From Pseudochelatococcus sp050946405 (lineage in GTDB: Bacteria > Pseudomonadota > Alphaproteobacteria > Rhizobiales > Beijerinckiaceae): 64,000 nucleotides of DNA. The notes below the pieces were generated by a model, which saw only the letters and a list, made by a program, of their open reading frames with translations, had not been told where the DNA came from and did not search any database. The stretch covers positions 372,001 to 436,000 of the forward strand of contig NZ_JBMNUS010000001.1 in NCBI RefSeq assembly GCF_050946405.1. Direction: 5' to 3'. Below, one piece after another: positions 1 through 7,282 of this stretch. A program made the position numbers and the translations under genes. Positions within the stretch are counted from its first letter, which is position 1, and every line of letters begins with the position of its first letter.

Positions 1-94
1 CGCCCGCGTCCGTGGCCGTCGTCGAGCTCTTCACGGAAGTCGTCCTTCTTCTTCCGCGTGCTGTGGGGCTGCCGGGTGCCTTGCGCGTCGTCAT
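1..94 (-). CDS. 5' fragment of an unidentified gene at the left edge
   Basis: An ATG at 94 (minus strand) is preceded by GGAG at about 10 bases and opens a frame that runs off the left edge (31 codons visible). The visible residues are basic and Thr/Ser/Lys-rich (it begins MTTRKAPGSP), which looks like a disordered N-terminal extension and identifies no family. A second frame is also open here but has no start codon, so the reading frame itself is uncertain. The gene lies downstream of the phasin on the same strand. In some relatives clpS follows the phasin gene, but nothing visible here tests that. Confidence 0.35.
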   Translation of the reverse strand, partial: MTTRKAPGSPTARGRRRTTSVKSSTTATDAG

Positions 95-427
95 GGAATT
101 TCCGCTCCGTCTTTAAAAAATCTATACTGGGCCTGATATCCGAAACCGATCTTGCCCGATCATGAGAGCATCCGCCGGGCAGCGCGGCAACGCCGGCCCA
201 TAGATGCGCAGGCACGATCAAACGACGAAACAGCCGGTTCGTCTCCGGCGGTTGCCGACCCGCGCCTTTTGCCGGCTGCACGACCAAAACCTGGCGCGGC
301 GCTGGAGGCTTTCCGGCATTGCGGCGAAAGGCCATAATGACGGCGATAACGCAACTCTCGCCGTCCGTGTCCGGTCGCAGCCAACATGACGTCGCCCGAC
401 CGGGGCCGCCGGATAACCGGCCATGTC
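95..427. other. Gene-free stretch between the edge gene and the phasin terminator
   Basis: No convincing gene. Short frames in this stretch lack ribosome binding sites and recognisable families. A TATAGAT box near 120-126 read leftward could be the -10 element for the edge gene. Confidence 0.4.
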
Positions 428-455
428 GAACCGGCCACGTCGCCGTGGCCGGTTC
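428..455 (-). terminator. Hairpin terminator after the phasin gene
   Basis: A perfect 12-bp stem (GAACCGGCCACG paired with CGTGGCCGGTTC) closes a 4-base loop 9 bases beyond the phasin stop codon. There is no clear T-run, so it may act as an mRNA 3'-end stabiliser as much as an intrinsic terminator. Confidence 0.55.
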
Positions 456-463
456 CGCGTGCA

Positions 464-910
464 TTACGCGTTGGTCTTGACAGCGTCCTTCGCGGCGTCG
501 GTCGCGGTCTGGGTCGCTTCCTTCACGGCGTTCTGAACCTGCTGCGTGGCTTCCGTGGCCGTCTTCTGCACCGTGGCGCCGAAGTCGCGGGCCTGCTCCT
601 GGAGCGCGGCGAACTGGTTCTTCAGGTACTCGCTCTGGTGCTGCGTCACTTCGCGCAGGTCCTTGGCGCGAACGAGCTTCTCGGCGAGGTCGAAAGCCGC
701 GGCGATGTTGCTCTCGGCATACGAAAGCGTGCGGCGGGCGACTTCGTGCGAGTTGAAGGGCACGGCCGTCGTCTGGTTCTCGAAGGTGGCGATGGCCTTG
801 TGGGCAGCGCCCAGGAAGCCGTCGAACGCCTTGCGGGCCTGGTCGACGCTCTTCTCGGCGAACTCGCGCAGCTCAGCGGGGATCTCGTAGGTCGGAAGGG
901 TGTTGCTCAT
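464..910 (-). CDS. Phasin family protein (PHA granule-associated)
   Basis: A 148-residue protein of the Phasin_2 type. Phasins coat polyhydroxyalkanoate granules in the cytoplasm and control their number and size. The sequence is almost entirely predicted amphipathic helix, without Cys or Trp. It has a conserved-looking core (AELREFAEKSVDQARKAFDG, then a helix containing AFDLAEKLVRAKD) and an Ala/Thr/Gln-rich C-terminal coiled segment ending in KTNA. The ATG at 910 is preceded by AAGGAG at good spacing; the frame extends upstream but into the promoter region, so 910 is the better start. A strong hairpin follows the stop. The upstream region carries a TGC-rich element that could bind PhaR. A PHB-depolymerase-family esterase lies in the same window at about 36.9 kb. 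Confidence 0.9.
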   Translation of the reverse strand: MSNTLPTYEIPAELREFAEKSVDQARKAFDGFLGAAHKAIATFENQTTAVPFNSHEVARRTLSYAESNIAAAFDLAEKLVRAKDLREVTQHQSEYLKNQFAALQEQARDFGATVQKTATEATQQVQNAVKEATQTATDAAKDAVKTNA

Positions 911-961
911 CGTAGTCTCCTTGGGAAACGCTGGACAAAAGGGAGTGTACACCAACGGTTT

Positions 962-1000
962 GTGCGCTGCAATGCATATATGCTGCACCGCAACAATGCA
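962..1000 (-). promoter_or_regulatory. TGC/GCA-rich palindromic element upstream of the phasin gene (possible PhaR operator)
   Basis: Within 40 bases there are repeated TGC and GCA triplets, including CTGCAATGCA at 967-976 and a perfect palindrome GCATATATGC at 974-983. Published work on PhaR from Paracoccus and Rhodobacter describes TGC-rich CTGC-N3-GCAG type sites upstream of phasin genes. The leftward promoter elements for the phasin probably overlap this stretch. The core GCTGCAATGC recurs in the promoter region of the esterase gene at 36709-36718. Assignment to PhaR is inference; no phaR gene is in the window. Confidence 0.45.
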
Positions 1001-1084
1001 AGAGGCACATCCCGCGGCGCATTCATTTTTGTCGTTCTGACGCAACGTTAACGTTGATGCCGGAATGCGACGGCAATCTACGCA

Positions 1085-1130
1085 GATTCCGTGACGCTCT
1101 GAGGACAAAGGTATATTAACATTTTATTAG
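1085..1130 (+). promoter_or_regulatory. GANTC site and CtrA-like box upstream of the histidine kinase
   Basis: GATTC at 1085-1089 is a CcrM-type methylation site. TTAA-N7-TTAG at 1116-1130 matches 7 of 8 specified bases of the CtrA full-site consensus TTAA-N7-TTAA. Both lie within 80 bases of the kinase start codon. That position suggests CtrA control and methylation control of the kinase gene, which would link it to ctrA at 38.6-39.3 kb. Confidence 0.45.
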
Positions 1131-1164
1131 TCATATGTCGCGGCCCTAATGTGACAGGAGACGG

Positions 1165-4023
1165 GTGATTCGCATGTCCAGGCGACCGGGCGCATCGAAA
1201 ACAGGCATCTGGGGGGATCCGGCGCTCGCCGCGCTCGTGGAGCACGAGGTCGCGGCGGTGTTGTGGTCGCTCGACGGCAGCCGGGTCGTCGGCGCCTCGG
1301 TGGGCACAGCCGGCCTTGCGCCGGCGCTGCGGGCGGCGGGGGGCGAAAGCCTGCGCGGCCGGTTGCGCCGCATTGCGGCCGCGCTTTCCGCCGATGGGGG
1401 CGTGCGGCTGGAGCGCATCGCGCTGCCGCAGGGCTACGGCGTGGCACGTCTGCTGCTCGAGTGCCATCGCGTCGCCACGGCGGAAGGGGAGTATCTGCTC
1501 ACCATCCTGCGCGGCCCGCTGCCCCGCCTGCCGCGCGTCGTGGGGGAAGATTTCGCCCGGTCCGAGACGGGCGATGGCGTTGCGCCGCACGACGGGACCG
1601 GCCGCCATGCCGAACCGCGAGACGATTCTTTCACCGATGATGCGCCGGCCGCTTCCGGGCCGTCCGCGGTGGATCGTCTGCTGGCCTATGCGGGCAACCG
1701 GCCGACCGTGCGCTTCATCTGGGAAACGGACGCCGAAGGGCGCTTCACCCGCGTTTCTCAGGAATTGTCGGGACTTGTGGGGCGCCGATCCGGTGGCATC
1801 GAAGGCGGGCGCTGGCAGGATCTCGTCGCGGAGGGCGCGGTGCGCGATCCGGCCGGCGCGGCCGGAATCGCGGCGGTGTTGTCGCAACAGAATACATGGA
1901 GCGGACGGGAAGTCCTGTGGCGGGTGGGAGACGGCGGTGGCGCGTGGCTGCCGGTGGAACTCGCCGGCATCCCGGTCCACGACCCCGATCGCCGTTTTCT
2001 GGGCTTTCGCGGCTTCGGACTTTGCCGCGTCAACCGGCTGCGTGTCGCGGAGGGCGACGCTCCCGCGCCCGCCGCGGAACCGGCGCAGCCGACAGCCGTT
2101 TCGGTCGAATCGCCACGCTCCCGGCTCAGCGACAGCGAGAAGCAGGCGTTTCGCGATATCGCCCGCGCGCTGGGCGTTGCCCGTCCCCGCGACATCATGC
2201 CGCACGCCGAATCGACGCCGGATGAGGCGGATGCCGGCGACGACGCCGTGCGCGGCGCCCTGACGTCGGAGCCGGAGGCGCTATTGCCGGACCCGGCGCC
2301 GGAATTGTTGCGGGAATCGCTGCAACAATTCCGGCGGGAAGCGCCGCAACAACCTCGGCGGGAATCGCCGCCCGAGCTGCCGCCGGCGCTGCCGGCGTCC
2401 CCGCCTTCGCTGCTCCCTCCCGTTCAGGCGGCGGATGCGCCCGCCGCGCGTGATGAACGGCAGGAGCCGTCGGGGGACGCGGGGCACGAGGCGGCCGCCG
2501 TTTTCAGGCGCATCGCCGATCGCCTGCCGCTCGGGTTGCTGGTGACGCGGGGCAGCAAGGTGCTGTTCGCGAGCCGCGGTTTGCTCGATCTTCTCGGCTA
2601 TGCCGATGCGGACGCCTTCGCGACCGCCGGCGGGTTGCAGGCTTTGTTCACCAATGCGCCCGGCGGCGGGGATGCGCCGCTGGCGTTGCGCACCGCGCAG
2701 GGCACGCCTCTTTCGGCTGATGCGCGCATGGTCAGCGTGCCGTGGGAGGGCGGCCCGGCGACGCTGATGGCGTTCCGCCGCGCGCTCGAACCCCGGATGG
2801 AAGCGCACCTGCGCGATCTCGAACGCGAACTGCGCTATCAGGAAGCCCGCGTGCGGGCGCTCGACACCATTCTCGACACGGCGACGGATGGCGTCGTCAC
2901 CCTCGACGGCGCTGGCCGCCTGCTGTCGCTCAACCGCTCGGCCGAGGCGCTGTTCGGGCGCGAGGAAACCGATGTGGTCGGCACGTCGCTCTGGCGTCTG
3001 CTGACGGCCGACAGCGTGCCGGGTGCGAAAGCCTATTTCGAGGGGTTGCGCGAGGGCGGCCTCGCCAGCGTGCTCAACGACGGCCTGCGGGTGACGGCGC
3101 GCGCGCGCGGCGGCGGCGAGATCGCGCTGACGATGGTCATGGGCCGGCTGGCCCCGGACGGCGCGAGGGCGGCGGGCAGTTCGGAAGCCGGGGAGGCCGC
3201 GTCGCGCGGCGGCGAGCGCTTTTTCGCCATCCTGCGCGATGTCAGCGGCGCGTCCCGCCCCGAGGTCCCGGCCGCCGGCGACGGCGCGCGGCAGGGAGGG
3301 CAGGCGGAGTTCCTGGCCCGCGTCAGCCACGAGATCCGCACGCCGCTCAACGCCATCATCGGCTTTGCCGAAATCATGCTGGAGGAGCGTTTCGGTCCTG
3401 TCGGCGCCGAGCGGTACCGCGAATACCTGCGCGATATTCACGCCTCGGGCGGGCAGGTGATCAGCCTCGTCAACGATCTGCTCGATCTGGCGCGCATCGA
3501 GGCGGGGCGGCTGGAACTCGCGCCCTCGCTCGTCGGCCTCAATGACGTGGTGTCGGGTTGCGTCGGCCTGCTGATGCCGGAGGCCGCCCGTCAGCGGGTG
3601 GTGCTGCGGACCAGCCTGTCGTCGGCGCTGCCGCCGGTCAGCATCGACGAGCGCGCCTTGCAGCAGATCATTCTCAACCTGTTGTCGAACGCGGTGAAGT
3701 TCACGGATGCCGGCGGGCAGGTGATCGTGTCCACGGCGCGCGCGGACGACGGCGGCGCGACGCTGCGCATTCGCGACACCGGCGTCGGCATGACGCGGGC
3801 GCAGGTCTCGGCGGCGCTGGAGCCTTTCGCCCAGCTCACCACGACACGGCTCGGCCATGGCGCGGGCACCGGCCTCGGCCTGCCGCTGACGCGCGCGCTG
3901 GTGGAGGCGAGCGGCGGGCGCTTCCATGTGTCCAGCGCGCCGCGCGAGGGCACCATGGTGGAGATCGCCTTTCCGGCCGCCGCGCCGGCCGGTCAGGAAA
4001 GGGCGAGGCCCTCGTCCCAGTAG
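1165..4023 (+). CDS. Cytoplasmic three-PAS sensor histidine kinase, PleC/DivJ/PdhS type
   Basis: A 952-residue histidine kinase without signal peptide or membrane segment. In order: a variable N-terminal region (about 1-110), a PAS-like domain (about 165-290), a Glu/Pro-rich linker (about 373-430), a second PAS (about 447-545), a third PAS (about 565-690), then HisKA with the phospho-accepting His at about 722 (SHEIRTPLNAIIGFAEIM). The ATPase domain shows NLLSNAVKF (about 838), DTGVGM (about 872) and GTGLGLPL (about 902). The HisKA sequence around RTPLNAIIGFAEIMLEERFG is characteristic of kinases that act on DivK upstream of CtrA in Rhizobiales. It lacks a receiver domain. The start is GTG 1165, with AGGAG only 4 bases upstream; ATG 1174 is the alternative. 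Its 3' end overlaps the convergent LysR gene by 31 bases. The family is clear; the exact orthologue (PdhS versus another DivJ/PleC paralogue) is inferred. Confidence 0.85.
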   Translation: MIRMSRRPGASKTGIWGDPALAALVEHEVAAVLWSLDGSRVVGASVGTAGLAPALRAAGGESLRGRLRRIAAALSADGGVRLERIALPQGYGVARLLLECHRVATAEGEYLLTILRGPLPRLPRVVGEDFARSETGDGVAPHDGTGRHAEPRDDSFTDDAPAASGPSAVDRLLAYAGNRPTVRFIWETDAEGRFTRVSQELSGLVGRRSGGIEGGRWQDLVAEGAVRDPAGAAGIAAVLSQQNTWSGREVLWRVGDGGGAWLPVELAGIPVHDPDRRFLGFRGFGLCRVNRLRVAEGDAPAPAAEPAQPTAVSVESPRSRLSDSEKQAFRDIARALGVARPRDIMPHAESTPDEADAGDDAVRGALTSEPEALLPDPAPELLRESLQQFRREAPQQPRRESPPELPPALPASPPSLLPPVQAADAPAARDERQEPSGDAGHEAAAVFRRIADRLPLGLLVTRGSKVLFASRGLLDLLGYADADAFATAGGLQALFTNAPGGGDAPLALRTAQGTPLSADARMVSVPWEGGPATLMAFRRALEPRMEAHLRDLERELRYQEARVRALDTILDTATDGVVTLDGAGRLLSLNRSAEALFGREETDVVGTSLWRLLTADSVPGAKAYFEGLREGGLASVLNDGLRVTARARGGGEIALTMVMGRLAPDGARAAGSSEAGEAASRGGERFFAILRDVSGASRPEVPAAGDGARQGGQAEFLARVSHEIRTPLNAIIGFAEIMLEERFGPVGAERYREYLRDIHASGGQVISLVNDLLDLARIEAGRLELAPSLVGLNDVVSGCVGLLMPEAARQRVVLRTSLSSALPPVSIDERALQQIILNLLSNAVKFTDAGGQVIVSTARADDGGATLRIRDTGVGMTRAQVSAALEPFAQLTTTRLGHGAGTGLGLPLTRALVEASGGRFHVSSAPREGTMVEIAFPAAAPAGQERARPSSQ

Positions 4024-4901
4024 GGCGTCGGCCCAAAGAGCCCGGCGAGATAGTCCACGAAGACGCGCACCTTCTGTTCCAGGTGCCGCCGGCTCGGATA
4101 GACCGCATGCACCGCCACCCGGCGGGAGGCGCCGAGGCCCGGCAGCACGGCGCGCAACTGGCCGCTTCGCAACTCCGGGCCGACATCCCACGTGGAGCGC
4201 AGCGCTATCCCCAGGCCCGCGATCACGGCCTCGCGCACCACCTCGCTGGAATTGGTGCGCAGCGGCGCGTCGATGCGCACGACATGGGTGCCCTGCGGTC
4301 CCTCCAGCCGCCAGTGATCGCTGTTGTGGGCGATGAGCGTGTGGCGCGGCAGGTCGTCGACGGTTTCCGGCACGCCGGCGCGCTCCAGATAGCCGGGGGC
4401 CGCCACGAGCAGGCGGTGGTTGGGCGCGAGCCGGCGGGCGATGAGGCTGGAATCGCCCAGATCGGCGATGCGCACGCCGATGTCGAAACCTTCTCCCACG
4501 AGGTCGACGAATTCGTCCGACAGGTTGAGATCGACGGTCAGGTTGGGGTGCCGCTCCAGAAACGGCAGCAGGCGCGGAGCGATGTGCAGGCGGCCGAAGG
4601 AGGTGGGCGCCGAAACCCGCAGCACGCCGCGCACCACGGCCGCGCCGCGCGCCACCCACGCCTCCGCCTCCTCGACGCTGGCGAGGATGGACACGGCGCG
4701 CTCGTAAAAGCCCTGGCCCGCGCCGGTGAGCGTGATCTGCCGCGTGGTGCGCTGCAACAGGCGCACCCCGAGCCGCTCCTCCAGCCGGCGGATGCGCTTG
4801 GAGACGACGGCCGTCGACAGGCCAAGCTCCCGCCCCGCCGCGGACATGCTGCGCGCCGTCACCACCCGCGCGAAGATATCGAGATCGCCCATCCTGTCCA
4901 T
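3993..4901 (-). CDS. LysR family transcriptional regulator
   Basis: A 302-residue LysR-type regulator. The N-terminal winged helix-turn-helix (about 1-60) includes GDLDIFARVVTARSMSAAGR and KRIRRLEERLGVRLLQRTTR, followed by a periplasmic-binding-protein-like effector domain (about 90-295) of the PBP2 CrgA-like type. It is transcribed divergently from malate synthase across a 170-bp gap, the usual arrangement for a LysR regulator and its target, so control of aceB or of the glyoxylate bypass is a reasonable inference. The start is ATG 4901; ATG 4892 is possible. The C-terminus overlaps the convergent kinase gene. Confidence 0.88.
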   Translation of the reverse strand: MDRMGDLDIFARVVTARSMSAAGRELGLSTAVVSKRIRRLEERLGVRLLQRTTRQITLTGAGQGFYERAVSILASVEEAEAWVARGAAVVRGVLRVSAPTSFGRLHIAPRLLPFLERHPNLTVDLNLSDEFVDLVGEGFDIGVRIADLGDSSLIARRLAPNHRLLVAAPGYLERAGVPETVDDLPRHTLIAHNSDHWRLEGPQGTHVVRIDAPLRTNSSEVVREAVIAGLGIALRSTWDVGPELRSGQLRAVLPGLGASRRVAVHAVYPSRRHLEQKVRVFVDYLAGLFGPTPYWDEGLALS

Positions 4902-5071
4902 GGCGGGAAGTATGGCGGATTGTTTCCTTCACGGCAACAGTGTTGGTCCATATGCGGGGTTTATGGCAACAGCGGTTTGGCGCATGATGACTCCCGCAAA
5001 CAGTCTCGCGCACATGATCTCGCGCGAACGGTTTTGGATGCGTTTCCCGCAACCGGACAAGGGAGGTTACG
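4902..5071. promoter_or_regulatory. Divergent promoter region between lysR and aceB
   Basis: A 170-bp divergent spacer. A direct repeat GGCAACAG occurs at 4933-4940 and 4965-4972, 32 bases apart (three helical turns), which could be a regulator binding pair. A strong Shine-Dalgarno GGGAGG lies 5 bases before the aceB ATG. No canonical sigma-70 boxes stand out. Confidence 0.35.
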
Positions 5072-6679
5072 ATGTCTTCGACGAACCAGACGACGGGCGC
5101 CCAGGGCGTGACGATCGCCGGCGCCGCAGGTGAGCGCCATGACGAGATCCTGACGCCGGCCGCGCTCGGCTTCCTGGCCGATCTGCACCGGCGCTACAAC
5201 GCGACGCGCAAGCGCCTGCTGTCGCTGCGCGCAGAGCGGCAGAAGAAGTTCGACGCCGGCGAGCTGCCCGGCTTCCTGGAGGAGACCCGCCACGTCCGCG
5301 AGGGCGACTGGAAGGTGGCGCCCATTCCCGCCGATCTGCTGGACCGCCGCGTCGAGATCACCGGCCCGGTCGACCGCAAGATGATCATCAACGCGCTCAA
5401 CTCCGGCGCGAAGGTGTTCATGGCCGATTTCGAGGACGCCTCCGCGCCGACATGGGCGAACATGATCGAGGGCCAGGTCAACCTGAAGGACCGCTGGCAG
5501 GGCGACATTTCCTTCACCGATCCCGACAGCGGCAAGACCTATGCGCTGGGCGCGAAGCCGGCGGTGCTGCTGGTGCGTCCGCGCGGCTGGCATCTGCTGG
5601 AGGAGCATGTCGCCGTCGACGGCGAGCCGATTTCGGGCGCGCTGTTCGATTTCGGCCTCTACGTGTTCCACAATGCGCGCGCCATCGTGGCGGCGGGGTC
5701 CACGCCCGCCTTCTACCTGCCGAAGCTCGAGAGCCATCTCGAGGCGCGCCTGTGGGATGACGTCTTCTCCCATGCCGAGGAGACGGTCGGCCTGCCGAAG
5801 GGCACGCTCAAGGCGACGATCCTGATCGAGACGGTGCCGGCGGCCTTCGAGATGGACGAGATCCTCTACGAGATGCGCGAGCACATCGTCGGCCTCAACT
5901 GCGGGCGGTGGGACTACATCTTCTCCTACATCAAGCGGCTCGGCAAGAACCCGCGCTTCCTCACGCCCGACCGCTCCGCGATGGTGATGGGCAAGGCGTT
6001 CCTCTCCGCCTATTCGCTGAAGCTGATCCAGACCACCCACCGGCGCGGCGCGTTCGCGATGGGCGGCATGGCGGCGCAGATCCCGGTGAAGAACGACGAC
6101 GCGGCCAACGAGGCGGCCTTCGCCAAGGTGCGCGCCGACAAGGAACGCGAGGCCGGCAACGGCCATGACGGCACCTGGGTGGCGCATCCGGCGCTCGTGC
6201 CCGTGGCTCTGGAAGTGTTCGACCGGCTGATGCCGCAGCCCAACCAGCTCGACAAGCTGCGCGAGGACATCGCGATCACCGTCGAAGACCTGCTGCAAGT
6301 GCATGAGGGCGTGCGCACGGAAGCGGGCCTGCGCGAGAACATCCGCGTCGGCGTGCAGTACATCGAGGCGTGGCTGCGCGGGCGCGGCGCGGTGCCGCTG
6401 TACAACCTGATGGAAGATGCGGCGACGGCCGAGATCTCCCGCGCGCAGATCTGGCAATGGCTCTATCACGGCGCGACCCTGGACGACGGCCGCAAGGTGA
6501 CGCCGGAGCTGTTCCGCGAGACGCTGGACGACGAAATGGCGAAGGTGCGCGCGGCGCTCGGCGCCGACGTCTATGACGCCGGCCGTTTCCCGGAGGCGAT
6601 CAAGCTGTTCGCCGACATGTCGCTTGCGCCGGAGTTCGAGGAGTTCCTGACGCTGCCGGCCTATCAGCTGATCAGGTAA
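5072..6679 (+). CDS. aceB: Malate synthase A
   Basis: A 535-residue malate synthase A (EC 2.3.3.9), which condenses glyoxylate and acetyl-CoA to malate in the glyoxylate bypass, in the cytosol. The length fits the A isoform (about 530) rather than the G isoform (about 720). Family motifs seen are MADFEDASAPTW, VRPRGWHL, LIETVPAAFEMDEILYEMRE and GLNCGRWDYIFSYIKRL. The start ATG has GGGAGG 5 bases upstream. It is divergent from a LysR gene and followed by a perfect palindromic terminator shared with convergent tadA. Isocitrate lyase is not in the window. The enzyme is expected to matter for growth on acetate and for use of PHB-derived acetyl-CoA. Confidence 0.97.
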   Translation: MSSTNQTTGAQGVTIAGAAGERHDEILTPAALGFLADLHRRYNATRKRLLSLRAERQKKFDAGELPGFLEETRHVREGDWKVAPIPADLLDRRVEITGPVDRKMIINALNSGAKVFMADFEDASAPTWANMIEGQVNLKDRWQGDISFTDPDSGKTYALGAKPAVLLVRPRGWHLLEEHVAVDGEPISGALFDFGLYVFHNARAIVAAGSTPAFYLPKLESHLEARLWDDVFSHAEETVGLPKGTLKATILIETVPAAFEMDEILYEMREHIVGLNCGRWDYIFSYIKRLGKNPRFLTPDRSAMVMGKAFLSAYSLKLIQTTHRRGAFAMGGMAAQIPVKNDDAANEAAFAKVRADKEREAGNGHDGTWVAHPALVPVALEVFDRLMPQPNQLDKLREDIAITVEDLLQVHEGVRTEAGLRENIRVGVQYIEAWLRGRGAVPLYNLMEDAATAEISRAQIWQWLYHGATLDDGRKVTPELFRETLDDEMAKVRAALGADVYDAGRFPEAIKLFADMSLAPEFEEFLTLPAYQLIR

Positions 6680-6707
6680 GCGTCCGGGTCACGCACGAAA
6701 CGGGAGG

Positions 6708-6733
6708 GGAAAGGCCGGCATGCCGGCCTTTCC
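6708..6733. terminator. Bidirectional palindromic terminator between aceB and tadA
   Basis: A perfect 26-bp palindrome (GGAAAGGCCGGCA and its exact reverse complement) sits between two convergent stop codons, with short T and A runs at the flanks. It can terminate both genes. Confidence 0.75.
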
Positions 6734-6736
6734 TGT

Positions 6737-7183
6737 TCATCGCCGGTCGCGAAAGAAGGCGCGCAGCAGTTGCGCCGCCTCTTCGGCCCGGATGCCGCCG
6801 TAGACGTCGGGCGCGTGATGGCAGGTTTGCGCATGGAAGAACCGCACGCCGTTGTCCACCGCGCCGCCCTTCGGGTCTTCGGCGCCATAATAGAGCCGGC
6901 GGATGCGGGCGAAGGAGATGGCCGCCGCACACATGGGGCACGGTTCGAGCGTCACATAGAGGTCGCAGCCCGGCAGGCGGTCGCTGCCGAGCCGGCGGCA
7001 GGCATCGCGGATGGCGAGCACTTCGGCATGCGCGGTGGGATCGCGGTCGGCGCGCGTGCGGTTGCCGGCGCGGGCGATGATCGCGCCCTCATGCACCAGC
7101 GCCGCGCCGACAGGCACCTCGCCGGCCAGCGCGGCACGGCGCGCCTCCTCGAAGGCGGCTGACATCGGATCGTGTTGCGTCAT
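6737..7183 (-). CDS. tadA: tRNA-specific adenosine-34 deaminase
   Basis: A 148-residue zinc-dependent deaminase that converts A34 to inosine in the tRNA-Arg anticodon. The metal site is complete: HAE (His52, with Glu54 as proton shuttle) and PCPMC (Cys82, Cys85). The length is typical for TadA, and the C-terminal RRLYYGAEDPKGGA segment is also family-like. The start is ATG 7183; ATG 7165 (MSAAFEEA) is possible. It is divergent from the pseudouridine synthase gene, so two RNA-modification genes share a 100-bp promoter region. Confidence 0.93.
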   Translation of the reverse strand: MTQHDPMSAAFEEARRAALAGEVPVGAALVHEGAIIARAGNRTRADRDPTAHAEVLAIRDACRRLGSDRLPGCDLYVTLEPCPMCAAAISFARIRRLYYGAEDPKGGAVDNGVRFFHAQTCHHAPDVYGGIRAEEAAQLLRAFFRDRR

Positions 7184-7282
7184 GGCGAAGGGCAGTCCGG
7201 CATTGAAATAATTCGCGCGAAAAGCCGGATATTATGGCCTGATGCCCTCGCGTCAATGCCGCCGTTCTGATATGTGCAGCCG

